Assembly: GCA_003254905.1 (NCBI GenBank)
Contig: QANU01101648.1
Location: 469,616-533,615, forward strand
Source of the DNA: Nissolia schottii
Taxonomy: Eukaryota; Streptophyta; Magnoliopsida; Fabales; Fabaceae
Direction of reading: 5' to 3'
DNA: 64,000 nucleotides
This document shows positions 47,294 through 59,019 of the stretch, in pieces; position 1 is the stretch's first letter; each line of letters opens with the position of its first letter. Both the position numbers and the translations under genes were made by a program. The notes beneath the pieces are model-generated. The model was not told where the DNA came from. It did no database searches and saw nothing but the letters and a program-made list of their open reading frames with translations.

Positions 47294-47943
47294 ATTATCA
47301 AATGTTAAAAATCTTCAACCCAATGCAACTAGGAAAACATTTGATTTGATGCCAGAACAACGCAAAGTGAATGAAGTTCGAAATATTGAATGGGCTAAAA
47401 GTTAGTCTACGAACAAATGCTTCCTCGTTCAGTTTCAAACTAACCAAGAATTAAGAAAATCAATTGAGTAGTCTTTTTCTATTAAAAAAGTTAAATTAAA
47501 AACCAAATTACCTTTAAAAAACAAAAATGATTGACTTAAAAGAATGAAAAAAAAAGTATATTACTATCTAATCTAAATACAGATTAGAATAAGTTAATTA
47601 ATATTATATTTGAATTCCAAAAACAACACTTACTAATTTGAAACCAAAAAATAAGTTCTTCCAAAATGGCCTTACTATGAAACACAACACTAATAGTATA
47701 ATACAAAAGGAAAAGAGTAATCATTTGAAATAATTTGGGTGTACCAAGGCCCATGAGAGCACCAGTAGCCGGCACTAGTGCCAGGCCCATGATGCAGTGC
47801 AAGACATGGGTCAGCGCATGGGTAACTAAAAAACAGGTTAAATAGATGCAAATACCCATATGAATGACTGCAATTGGCCTAACACAGAAAATATGTCATA
47901 AGAACACTACTTACAATTGCAAAAATTTGGACTGTAATTGGAC

Positions 47944-48114
<171 letters not shown>

Positions 48115-48124
48115 CTACTTGCTC

Positions 48125-48178
48125 CTTATTTAAACAATGTTGTCAGGCTGCAAGTGTGTGAGTTTATCAATGTGGGAC
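48125..48178 (-). promoter_or_regulatory. U1 copy B promoter (USE + TATA, Pol II spacing)
   Basis: On the minus strand, USE GTCCCACATTG lies at 48178-48168 and TATA TTTAAATAAG at 48134-48125, again 33 bases apart. Both elements are identical to those of copy A. Confidence 0.85.
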
Positions 48179-49248
48179 TCACTTGGTGGTGGGTGTGGAA
48201 CGAATATTTTCCACTGCAGTACTTTCTACATGGTTTGTGTTCTTTTATCTTCTTTAGATAATTAAGTTCCTACTAATACAAATTGGTTACCAATAAAAGG
48301 CATCAATTTCACCAAGCCAAACCAAAATATTGATAGCAATTCAAGTAGGAGGACATGGGAAAGCATTTTGTCAAACAAAGAAGAGTTTCAAAACCAGGTG
48401 GAGTCGTAGGAAAACTAGGAAAGAATGATTAACTATCCATTACTCCATGTACCCAGAAAGCTGAGCCAAAGATAAACAAATTACTCTATTATTTGTGACC
48501 ATCAAATATGTGCGAATTACTCTATTCAAGAAAGTTGAATCAGTGAACATGATATATCGTAAGAGATACACATGCTTAAATGTCCCATTTTATTGGCCTC
48601 GAGAGAAAGTAGCACTAGAGTTTTCCAAACCAGTAGTTGAAGGTGGAAGAGTTTTTGACTCAATCAACAGATAACATAAACACTTGCACTGAATTTAACC
48701 AGTTCATCGCCATATTGATGACCGAATGATCCCTCTACTTCTCAATCACAGGGTATTGCATATTTGTGACTAGCAAACAGATGCTTTGAAGTTGCATTCA
48801 AATGTGCATGTTTGCAGAGCGTTCAACTATCTTCACTACCTTTTGAATCCATTAGGCATGAGGCTGAACTAATGGCATTTGACTTAAATTGACAGGACAT
48901 GATTAAAGACCCTTGAAATATTTGGTTCAATAGAAAGAAACGATTGGGGGGGGGGGGGATGTGGGTTCAGTTTTTTAAAGAATACAACTACAATCTAGGA
49001 CAACTCTTTTACTTCATTCATTTTTGGATTGGCCATGCCGATTTATCAAAATAAACTAGTAAGGGTGTGACTAACACTTATGGCAAAGCTTAACGGATTT
49101 ACCTCTCAAAATCTCGTCTTACTGTGTTGTCCGAAGTTCGAAGTATTTGTGAACCCCTTATGGCAGCAACGCGTGTGTTGGATGATAAATGCCTCTAACA
49201 AAATGCAAGCATCCTGCTGCAACGGCAACAATAGCTACAATAAAGATG

Positions 49249-49292
49249 GTCTCACATTGCCCGTAACAAGCAAGACAAAAGAGTATTTATAA
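49249..49292 (+). promoter_or_regulatory. U3 copy B promoter with a degenerate USE
   Basis: GTCTCACATTG (49249-49259) differs at two positions from the USE of copy A (GTCCCACATCG). TATTTATAA at 49284-49292 is intact, with the same 24-base Pol III spacing. The USE changes could lower transcription of this copy. Confidence 0.75.
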
Positions 49293-49314
49293 CTGAAGAC
49301 GGAGGCGGAAGAGC

Positions 49315-49540
49315 ACGATCTTACTTGATGGGATCTGTTCTATAGGCTCGTACCTCTGTATCCTTGATCTCTGACGAGACAGGTTCCTAAGTCTAGTTGA
49401 TGAATCACGGCCGTGTGATCAGAGCGTGATTAATGGCTCGGATGGCGCTTCTTTAGCAGAGAGGTACCATATGGGCGGTGGAGGATCGTTCTCAGCCACA
49501 GTCATGTGGTTGGGGCGGTTACACGTCTGTCTGACAGACC
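49315..49540 (+). ncRNA. U3: U3 snoRNA, copy B
   Basis: Same RNA as copy A, starting ACGATCTTACTTGATGGGAT and ending GTCTGTCTGACAGACC, about 226 nt. A T-run at about 49550-49556 is the likely Pol III terminator. The interior (CTATAGGCTCGTACCTCTG) matches plant U3 better than copy A does. The 5' domain, however, has lost one base and changed others where copy A reads TTGAACAGGATC (here TTGATGGGATC). That region pairs with pre-rRNA, so this copy may be impaired. Confidence 0.85.
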
Positions 49541-52500
49541 CGACAAATGTTTTTTCCTTACTAGTACAATTTATTTATCCAAGAACAGAGCAAAACTTTC
49601 AAAAATAAAGGAAGAACACAGAAATTATATTTGTTACCCTGGGAGGAAGGAATGCTCTAATCAGAGAGGTCATAATTGTAGAAAGTATGGGTTAGCACAT
49701 TTATTTGCATGCCCGCCCTGCATGGAAGCTAATCTGTTCTATTTGGTGACCATGCATCCTTTAACAATAACTATCACATTATGACATTGATTGTAAAAAA
49801 TTTGATTGTGTTGGTTGGTCAAATTTGGGTAGGTGATATATGAATCCAATGGACACTTGCTGCTCCCATTAATGATGTCGTTGTCCTTCCAGTGATTTTT
49901 AAATATTATTTTTATTATAATATTGATTATGTGAAAAATTTTTAATCACAACTTCACTTTTAGTAGTGTGTGATTATTTTATTATAGTATTATTCTTATG
50001 TAACATCTCATACCCACTCTTTTTTTATTTTTTAAAATTATCCGTCTCTATCCAATCCACCAATAACCACTCATTTGATTTAAAGTGTTTATCTTATGAG
50101 TAATTTTTAGTTCTCTAATTCATTTATCTTGTGCTCACCTCAATTACTAATAAATATTACATATTTTTGAGTTAGCCAACAAAATAAAGAACAGTTTGTC
50201 CTTCAACTAATTCTAAAATGAATTAGTATGGTTCTAATGATAATTGAATAATAAATCACCTTATTTTGTGGCAATTTAGCAAAAAAATATCACATTTTAG
50301 TCATTTTTACATAATGATCATATTTTGATATTAATTTTTGTCCCACCATAGTCAAGTGAATTTTCCAAATTTGGACACATAAAAGCTAAGTTCCACTAGT
50401 TTTTTTTTTTAATTATTATTAAACATATTCACTTCTTTATATGTTTTATACTCACTTCTAAATGTGGACTTGATAATTCACTCTCATCATGTTTTTAAGA
50501 AAGTAAATTTTTACGTTGATGTTTTGACTAACCATGATCATAATTTATCTTTAGGCTTCACTTACAATGTTATTTTGCATTTTCTTTCTCAAGCTTTTTT
50601 AGCAAATGGGGCTAGTGCCATTTTTTCGGTATAATGGGATTGTAATTTTTAGTTTGGGCATTGTTAGCCCTGTTGTCTATAAAAAATTTTATGTGAGTGC
50701 TTCAATTTTTGTGAGATAGACATGTCAAAGACAAAATGAAAAGAAAGAAATATTAGTTTTAGATTAATGTTATTTCACCACCTAAGATATTGGCTACCAT
50801 AGAGCCACCATATCTTAGATGTACAAAATACACTGAAAATAAGTTATGAATAAAATTAAAATACAAAAAATGAAAAAAGACAAAAAAATGTTGCTATCAT
50901 TTTCTCTTTTTTACCGTATTTTTTTCAGCTGTTTCTCACCTCTTCTTTTTATATCTTTCCGCTCTCCCTTGTCACGAAAGTAAAAATCAATTTTCTAAAC
51001 ACACATTAACACGCATAAATCAACATCTTAAAAATGTAAAAATAAATGAGAATGACAAAAAGAAGTCATTGTTGTCATTCTCTTTATCACACTAACAGTA
51101 CTTCTTACAATTTTTTCTCTCCTCTTTTTTCACCTCTTTTCTCTTTCTTTTGACAAATACAAAGATAAACTTTCTTAACATGCAACAACCAATATTTTTA
51201 ACACACAAAAATTAATATTTTAAAAATAAAATAACGAGAAAGACAAAAATAAGTTGCCACTGTCATTCTCTCTTATAATACTTCTTATATTTTTTTTAAC
51301 TCCTTTTCACTTATTTTCTCTCTCTAACACATATATAGTTGTCATATCGTGTATCGATTTTTCAAATTTGACATATCGTAGTTTAATGTAGAGTGTGTGT
51401 GTGTGTCAGCCCATGCGTGCGTGTTGTAATTATAACCTAAAGACGTATAAAAATTCACAAAAAGATGAATAGATATACAAGTGTTCATATCAAATGTTAC
51501 AAAAGAGAAAATTTATTTTACTATTTTTGCAATTGAATTTCTAAATTTTGAGACATTAGTCTTTGGTAATGTCTTAATCGTATTTGATAATCTTAATCTA
51601 ATATGTTACTTTATCTAGTTTTATATGATATTCTAACTTTTATCTTAGTCTCATGTTTTATTTTGTATGCATTTAATTTAGATTTTTTACTTTTGAAAAT
51701 ATTATTTCATTAAATATAATAAATTGACTATTATTTACAAATATCACAGATACACGTATTTGTAGCGATATCGTAAATATCGTTAAGATACTAAATATAC
51801 AATTAAGATATTTACTCATATTAAGATATTAACATGAATTATATTAAAATTGTAAGTATATGATACATATACTAATGTACATATCGCATATAGTAAGATA
51901 TTAATAACTATGCTCTCTTATGCAAGAAATAAAAACAAACTTTCTTACCACACAACAACCCACTTTTTTAACACACAAAAATCAACTTTTTAATAATGCG
52001 TGACCTCACGAGCTCAGCTTATCGAGTCATTAACGAATTGAGCCATGAATAGCCCACAAGTTGTCTTGACATACTTCCAGCCCTAATGGTGAGAGAAAAA
52101 CTTGCAAAAAAATGTAGTAGGAGAGAGAGTGTGATATTGATGCTTTTTTGTGTATTTTTTATTTTTATTTTTTAAAGTGGCTAAGGTGGTTATACAATGT
52201 GGAGACCAAATAATATTGCTGTTAACTTTAATAGTACCTCTTGCTTAATTAAGGAAGAAAAAAGGAAGTTAGCCTGACTGAGCATGTTCATGAGATATTT
52301 GCACCATCTTTTAACTTGTTTGATTTCTCTTTTAAAAAACCTTAAACCATGCATCCTTCGGAAGAAAAAAATACTTTTACTCTTACCTATAATTTAAAAT
52401 AAACTTAAGCAAAAAATCAGACATTCTTTTCAGTTAAGGCTAAGTTTAAGTTTGGGAGGATGATTAACGAAAGAGTTACAAGAAAGAAAATGACTAAAAT

Positions 52501-52940
52501 TAAATGAATTGTGTTTGAAAGTAATTATTTAAAACAAGCCGGCCGATAGAACAATCTCCCTCCCTTGCTACCAAAAACCCTTATTCTTTGATAAGGAGAT
52601 CAAGAAAAGAAACACGTACAAGTCCCTTACATTCCTTCGTTAACAATCAAACAAAAGAGTGGCATGCTCTTATTCACTTCTTGCATTCTCCTTCTATTCC
52701 ATTATTAATCATTCCCTTCTCTGTGAAGCCTAAAGTTGCCATACGCTTTGATGTTCAGATAGAAGCTTGCTCTAAATGCAATAAAGTGCCAGAATCAACT
52801 AGTACTGATAACCGAAAGAGAAGGGGAAAAAAACAAGTACTATTAATTTTATTTCAATTTTTTCTAATAGGAAATATATGATCTGGAAATACATTAAAAG
52901 TTTCCAGACTAGGATAACAATTCAAAATACATAGAAGAAA
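49541..52940. other. AT-rich spacer in block B and CBL 3' flank
   Basis: From about 49800 to 52230 the DNA has no counterpart in block A and no recognisable gene; it contains repeated phrases such as CTTTCTTAACA..ACAACAACC near 51170 and 51945. At 52588-52881 an open frame passes through ACSKCNKVPE, shared with block A, but has no known domain. The last bases are the CBL 3' UTR. Confidence 0.45.
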
Positions 52941-55900
52941 TTACATAGGGCCTGTCCTAAGTGCATTATCTAGATCAGAAATGAGATCATTGACATCTTC
53001 AATCCCCACAGATATCCGCACAAGATCATCAGTTAAGCCTCTTTCCTCGCGAATCGCGGCTGGTATGCTTGAATGGGACATGAAGCACGGCATGCTGATG
53101 AGCGACTTCACACTCCCTGCCCAACAACAACATAAACACAACAGTCACCAGTGTGAAGGTGAATCTAATAATGTGCAGTTGCATCATGGAGCTTTACATT
53201 ACACACACCCAAATTTAATAATAATAATGTTAAAACAGTACTTATTTCAACTTTTAACTAATGTAAACTAATATCCCCCAAGATTTGAGTGATGTTACAT
53301 CTGGTATCTTTATATTTGTGAAATATATATGGCACATAGCACCTCTGTAAACATGATATTAATCACCCCAAGGGATAGGTTAGTATTAGTATAACAAAAA
53401 GAGATGTAGTGTGTAATATCACCTTATCTCATGACATGAGAGGGTAAGGTTAATGCTGTTTAAATTCAGCCATTGGTGCCACCATTTATTACCAACAAAT
53501 GCAAAGGACATGATGGTATTGGCAAATGGAATTGCAATATTAGGAGAGAACGGAAAACTAGTGCAATCATAGTGTGGTTTAAATTGAAGGAAAAAGTCTA
53601 TTTAGGCCCACAGTTAATTTATTATCACCAGTTGAAAACTCTTGGAGCATTGGGGGGAAGAATTATTACCAAAACTGACGGTTATGCTGAAGAACTTGGT
53701 AGTTTCGGCGATATGCTTCGAGAGTGCCACTGAACCTGTTTCAAAGCTAAGCACAGATCCAGCACCCTTTGCCTGCAAGGAACCAATAGAATATATGAAT
53801 ATGATAACCAATACTGGGCATAGCAGCAGCAATCTTACATTTCAATTTATTTATCCTACCTGCGAGTAGTGTAAATCGCGTCCAGGATGGCCAGGCAGAC
53901 CAGCATAGTTCACTTTCTTCACTCGAGGGCAGGAGGCAAGGAACTCGGCAATCTTCTGAGCATTGTCCTGCACATGATTAACACAAAGTTGATAAGACAT
54001 GACTAATGTTATTAGTTAAATAGCACAAGTACTTGGAGGCTAAAAGAATGTATCAAGTAGCACCTGTTGCTTCTCAACTCGCAGGGCCATCGTCTTGATC
54101 CCCGGCAAACAGAGCCAACAGTCAAATGGAGCTAAGGCTGAACCCTCTGCGATTTGCAAGAAACGCAATTCTTCTCCCAACCTTGAGAGGTAACATTTTG
54201 TAAGAAGTACAATTTTGCAAATAGCTTATGAAAGAGATTAATGCCTCAACTGTGGCTTAAATGAGGCAATCAAAGAAAGAAAAAGGTACAAAGAATAAGC
54301 ATCAAGAGTGCCATTAATTCAATTGATTAGATGAACTCTTTGTTTACAAAAATTCTTGTAAAACTATTTTACTCAAAAGCAATCCAATATTACTCATGTA
54401 ATATACCACTAACAGACAAAAAATTCAAAACCAAGCCATTGTACTCACAAAAAAGATAAAAAAACACTTTGCCATCCACTTGAAAATTAGATGACAACTT
54501 TACTGTAAGTTAAATAAAGACCATCAAGTTCAAATAACAAAAACAAGTTAGTATCTTTTCTGGTTAAAAAGGAAGTATTTTTAATATCTGAAAGTCAAAA
54601 ACATAGAAAGAGTACCTTTCATCTTTCATAGCAAGCACACCAGCCATAACATCGCTATGTCCACAAATAAATTTGGTGGCTGATTGCATGGCAATATCTG
54701 CAGGAAAACAAAAAAACTGTAACAACTGTGTAAAAGTTGGATATAACTTGTCACATCGGAGTTAAAATTGAAGTTTGCATTTCATCTTGTACAAATATTT
54801 CTACTCAAATGAAATGGAGTAAATATTAGAGTAAAAATATAGTGCCAAGTGACCAAACATAACACGTGTTTTTGCCACCCTAATGTTTTACTAATGATAG
54901 ATACATATAAATAAAACCAGTAATAATGAAAGAGCATTGCAATTTCACTCTTAGCAAGCATATTTCTGAAAAGTTAGTGAATCGGTTCACTATCATTGCA
55001 TTGCAATGCTTATACCTGCTCCAAGTTCCAATGGCTGGAACAACATGGGAGACATTATACTATTATCCACCAACACAAGTGCGCCGTGTGCATGGGCCAT
55101 CTCTGCTATTTTCTGGACATGAATTAAGAAAAGGAATGAAATATTAGAAGTTCATATCCTGAATACAAAATGAGAAAAATGCAGTGAATAACAACGACAA
55201 TTCAGAACTAGAAAATACAACTTCTTACTTGAATATCAGAAATTTGTAGCCGAGGATTGGTTGGGCTCTCAAGCCACACAAGCTTAGTCTTAGATCCAAT
55301 AGCAGATGCAACCTCATCAAGTTTAGTTGTATCTACCCGCCTGCAAACACAAGAATTCAAGTATGATCACTAATGAAACCAAAAACATGACTCATTTGTT
55401 TCTATAATTAATTACTGTTTAATGAAAAAATAAATAAGCACAATCCACAAATAAGACTAACTTAACCACAACTCCAGTCTTTGGAATTACATCAGACAGC
55501 AACCTGTCTGATCCACCATATATATCATCTCCAGCAATAATTTCCTCACCTATATGTGTATTATCAGCAGTAAATAACAAGAAACCGTTATGTTTGTATC
55601 ATAAAAAGGGGGGAAAAAATGAAAACTACACTTTCAGTTGCAGCCCCACAGTGCATTAACTAGTAAGTTCTCTGTTTGTTTTCATAGGAATCCAGAACTC
55701 GACCAATCAAGGGAAAATAGCCATAGTAATGAGACTACACCAATTAAAGCCCCAATGAAGCAATATAAAAAATTACACTCGGTTACAAAAACAGTTATGT
55801 GAAATTCAAAGAATCTGAAGCTTGAAACTACTTAGATTTCTTAGCCTAATGCGTTAATGTGATTGTAGTAAAAACAAAATTATAATCTTATCACAGATAT

Positions 55901-57159
55901 TTAGTTAAAAAAGGTCTTAGACTTTATAATTACCGAATAAATTTAATTTAAAATTTTATAACTAACAATGAAGAAGGATCAGATTATAACACAATGAAGA
56001 GAGAAAACGCACCGGTTTGAACAAGATGAGCAACAGCGCTCAGAGCAGCCATTCCACTGGAGAAGCATAAGGCTCTATCTGCCTTATCAAGTTTCGCACA
56101 TAAACTGCGAACACAAAAACATGCAAGGTAAAAGAGGCTGGAAAAAAGGAAATATAACTGCAACATTGGCAGTTGCAACAGAAAACACAAACCATCAAAT
56201 CACACCGAACCTTTCTAAAGCATCTCGAGTTGGATTTGCACTTCTGGTATACTCATACGGACCATATTCTATTGCAGAAAGCTGTGCAAAGAAAGAGTAC
56301 CACACAAGAAACACAATGAGATCAAAAGAAAACTATCCAACAGAGATGATAAATGCACAAACTAGACAAACAAGGCAAAAAGAGACTTCTAATCAAAGTT
56401 TCACCTGCTTAAAAGTAGCAGTTTGATAAATTGGGGTGCTGACTGCTCCATAAGGATCAAACTTGTTTTCGAAGTTCATCACCAATGTTGAAATACTAGG
56501 CTCCCCAATTCCCTCTTCTGCAAAACAGAAAGAATTAGTATTTTTACATATAAACAATCTTTATATATCTGGTTTGCATCACATACCACCTAAGCAATCC
56601 ACAGCACCATTCACCAAAGATGATGCGGCCACATCGACCGCTCTAACAACCAAGCAATTCAGCTTGAAACGCTTTGCACAAAACAGCTTCTTTGGGCCTA
56701 AATTTGCTGACTTGTTAGCAGCAACTGTAATCTGGAAAAAAAAAAAAAAAAACACACCACACCAATGAGTGTGAGAGAAGCATCATTCAAATGGTAATCA
56801 ATATCATTATTGACTGAAATACATGATTTTGGGGCTTTTGAATTGATAAGAGGGGGAGGGGGTTCATGTCACGAAATCAAGTTTCCTAAGATAATGGGAA
56901 AAAATGTTCTCCACTTCTCAAAGCCAAAAGATTGCATTTTTTTTGCAGCTCAGCATTGTATTAGAGCTATACAATGCACCCCATTTTGCTTAATGAGTTT
57001 AGGAAGTGTAAGAGAGCACTTTATTTTTCTTAGCACTTTCTCGGGAAACAAACAGAAAATAAGGCACAATGTAAAGAATTTTCACTTCTTTACCTGAGGG
57101 TGGTGATCAGGGACAAGGGAATGAAGGAAGGGTCTGATAGAAATGGCAGAAGAAATCAT
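52941..57159 (-). CDS. CBL: Cystathionine beta-lyase, chloroplast type
   Basis: PLP enzyme of methionine synthesis, cleaving cystathionine to homocysteine in plastids. Thirteen exons on the minus strand: 57159-57094, 56731-56587, 56517-56405, 56281-56211, 56104-56013, 55549-55462, 55340-55229, 55112-55016, 54697-54616, 54181-54064, 53967-53860, 53772-53670 and 53116-52941. They join in frame to 456 residues, close to the usual length of plant CBL. The first 70 or so residues are a serine/basic-rich transit peptide. Family motifs: [22 protein letters not shown] (PLP phosphate), [22 protein letters not shown] with the PLP lysine K270, and VRISVGIED near the end. One oddity: LPGIKTM at 314-320 has proline where the family has arginine (RGIKT). 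A GC-free, GT-AG intron set and no stops argue for an active gene. Confidence 0.96.
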
Positions 57160-57578
57160 GATGGAAAGAAATTGAAGGTAATGGAAGAAGTCTATACTAT
57201 GACCCTGTCTGGTCTGGGCTTGTGATGTGTTGTGTTGTGGCCATGCAATGCCACCTTTAAATATATGTGGTTATAAGTTTGAAAATTAATTAATAATGGA
57301 AAAATAATTTTTTTGATTCTAGTAATTATGAAAAAACATTCTTGAGTGTACATATCGAAAAAATGGAAATAAATAAATAAATTCCACTAATCACGCAAAT
57401 CAATTTCATTTACTATTTCATTGATTCTCGCTCTACGAATCTTATTGCATATAAATTATGTATGGGGTATTATTTATATTTGCTCCATACAAATTTTTAA
57501 ATTTTTTTTGGTTTTCTATTTCCTCTCAACAAAAGTTGTGTAATCTTGTCGTTCATCGTTTCTGTCATCCCATTTATC
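57160..57578. other. CBL upstream region
   Basis: Promoter and leader side of CBL. No clear TATA box was fixed. The frame 57458-57673 runs into the foldback element and is not coding. Confidence 0.4.
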
Positions 57579-58050
57579 GTGCGCGAGGGGAGAAGAATCC
57601 ATCGATTTGCACTTTGAAGAGTGCAACTGGGTTGGACTCATGCGCACGAACCCAACTCTTTTTATCAAAATAACAACTACTAAAGATATATAAACACTTA
57701 AAAGGTTTGTGATATAACCAATGTTAGACTAGAATTATATTTCAACCACGCACTTTTGAATGTGTGGTTCCCCATCCCTATATCCGTTGATACTATTAAA
57801 TTACTCACACACTATTACCAAGGTCAACGGACATAGGGATGAGGAACCACACATTCAAAAGTGTGTGGTTGAAATACATAAGCTTTAGTTCTACATTGGT
57901 TAGATCATAAACCTTTTAAGTGTTTATATACCTTTAGTAGTAGTTATTTTGGTAAAAAAAAATTAAGAAGGGAGTTGGGCTTGCGCGCATGAGTCCAAGC
58001 CAGTTGGGCTCTTTAAAGTCTAAATCGATGGATTCTCCCCCCGTGCGCAC
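57579..58050. mobile_element. Long foldback element (472 bp) upstream of CBL
   Basis: The two halves are complementary over about 220 bases each. Outer ends are GTGCGCGAGGGGAGAAGAAT and complement GTGCGCACGGGGGGAGAATC; next inward are ATCCATCGATTT, ACTCATGCGC, AAACACTTAAAAGGTTT, and AACCACACATTCAAAAGTG near the centre (57815). TATC lies directly outside both ends (57575-57578 and 58051-58054) and may be part of a target duplication. No protein is encoded. It sits about 420 bases upstream of the CBL ATG. Confidence 0.75.
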
Positions 58051-58054
58051 TATC

Positions 58055-58809
58055 CAAAAATATTTTTTTGATTTTTGTAGCTTACGCATGTGCTAACATA
58101 ACACATATATTTACCTTTCATTTTAATTAAACAAATTAAAAAAAATTCACGGTTGGCGAATCCCAACCCCCCGTCCCACGTCAGCCAAACCGTGGTAATC
58201 CTATAATAAGTTTTCAAATGAGGGTATTTCGGTAATATGTTTCTATGACAAGGGTAATACAGTAAAAACTCATGTTTGTATGTACCCAATAAAAGGTATC
58301 ACATGTCAAAAACTTTCGAGATAGATATATATATATAGCATCACTTATTTGAGATAATAGCTATGTTACCAGTGCCATGCACAAATTTTTATTATTAATA
58401 TAAGATACTCAATAAATAAATATGTATATAAATAATATTAAATCAAATAGAATAGTTACATAATATTAATTCTATAAAAAAAATATTGCGAAAAATATTT
58501 TATATTAGTATATTTTAGTCTAAAAAAATATTACTTTATATATAATCTTTACTCTTATATAAAGAGGTTTGAGTGTTTTTAACGGCTTCATTTGGTCACA
58601 ATTATTTTTATATTATATCATTTTATTAAAAATATTCTTCAAATTTATAATCTTTCTTTCATGTTATTTATGAAATAAAATTGGAATAGATCCAAATAAA
58701 TTGCTCATGATCTGAGTCATTACATTGAACATTTACATCTATGGTACTTGAAGTGTGTCATGCCCCTTATTGAATCAATATTCAAAAGTTATGACTATGC
58801 TTCATTAAG
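58055..58809. other. Intergenic AT-rich region
   Basis: A short hairpin-prone piece occurs near 58148-58195 (CACGGTTGGCGAATCCCAAC..GTCAGCCAAACCGTG). No gene is recognised. Confidence 0.45.
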
Positions 58810-58819
58810 TTTGAATAGT

Positions 58820-59009
58820 ACCAACAGAGGTTGGTTCAAGTGGTAAGCGGCTTGGTATCGCTTAAGCAAGGTCCCGAGTTTGAGACCTTGTGTACGCAGT
58901 TATTTCCGCTGGGAGACTCACTCGCCATAGCCAGGTGCGCGACCCGGGTCGACCCAGATTAGTCAAGGCTAAGTCTTGGATACTGGGCAGGCAACCTAAA
59001 AAAAAAAAT
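58820..59009 (+). mobile_element. tRNA-derived SINE
   Basis: About 190 bp starting ACCAACAGAGGTTGG. A box A-like GGTTCAAGTGGTAAGCGG (58830-58848) and a box B-like GGTCCCGAGTTTGAGACC (58871-58888) form a Pol III internal promoter. A tRNA-unrelated body follows and the element ends in an A-run. The 10-base sequence TTTGAATAGT lies directly before (58810-58819) and after (59010-59019), a perfect target-site duplication. Confidence 0.85.
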
Positions 59010-59019
59010 TTTGAATAGT

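Noticed and set aside
58820..58900. Possible tRNA gene
   Set aside because: Box A and box B words are present, but the acceptor stem and anticodon arm cannot be formed. The sequence runs on to an A-tail with target duplications, so it is a SINE.
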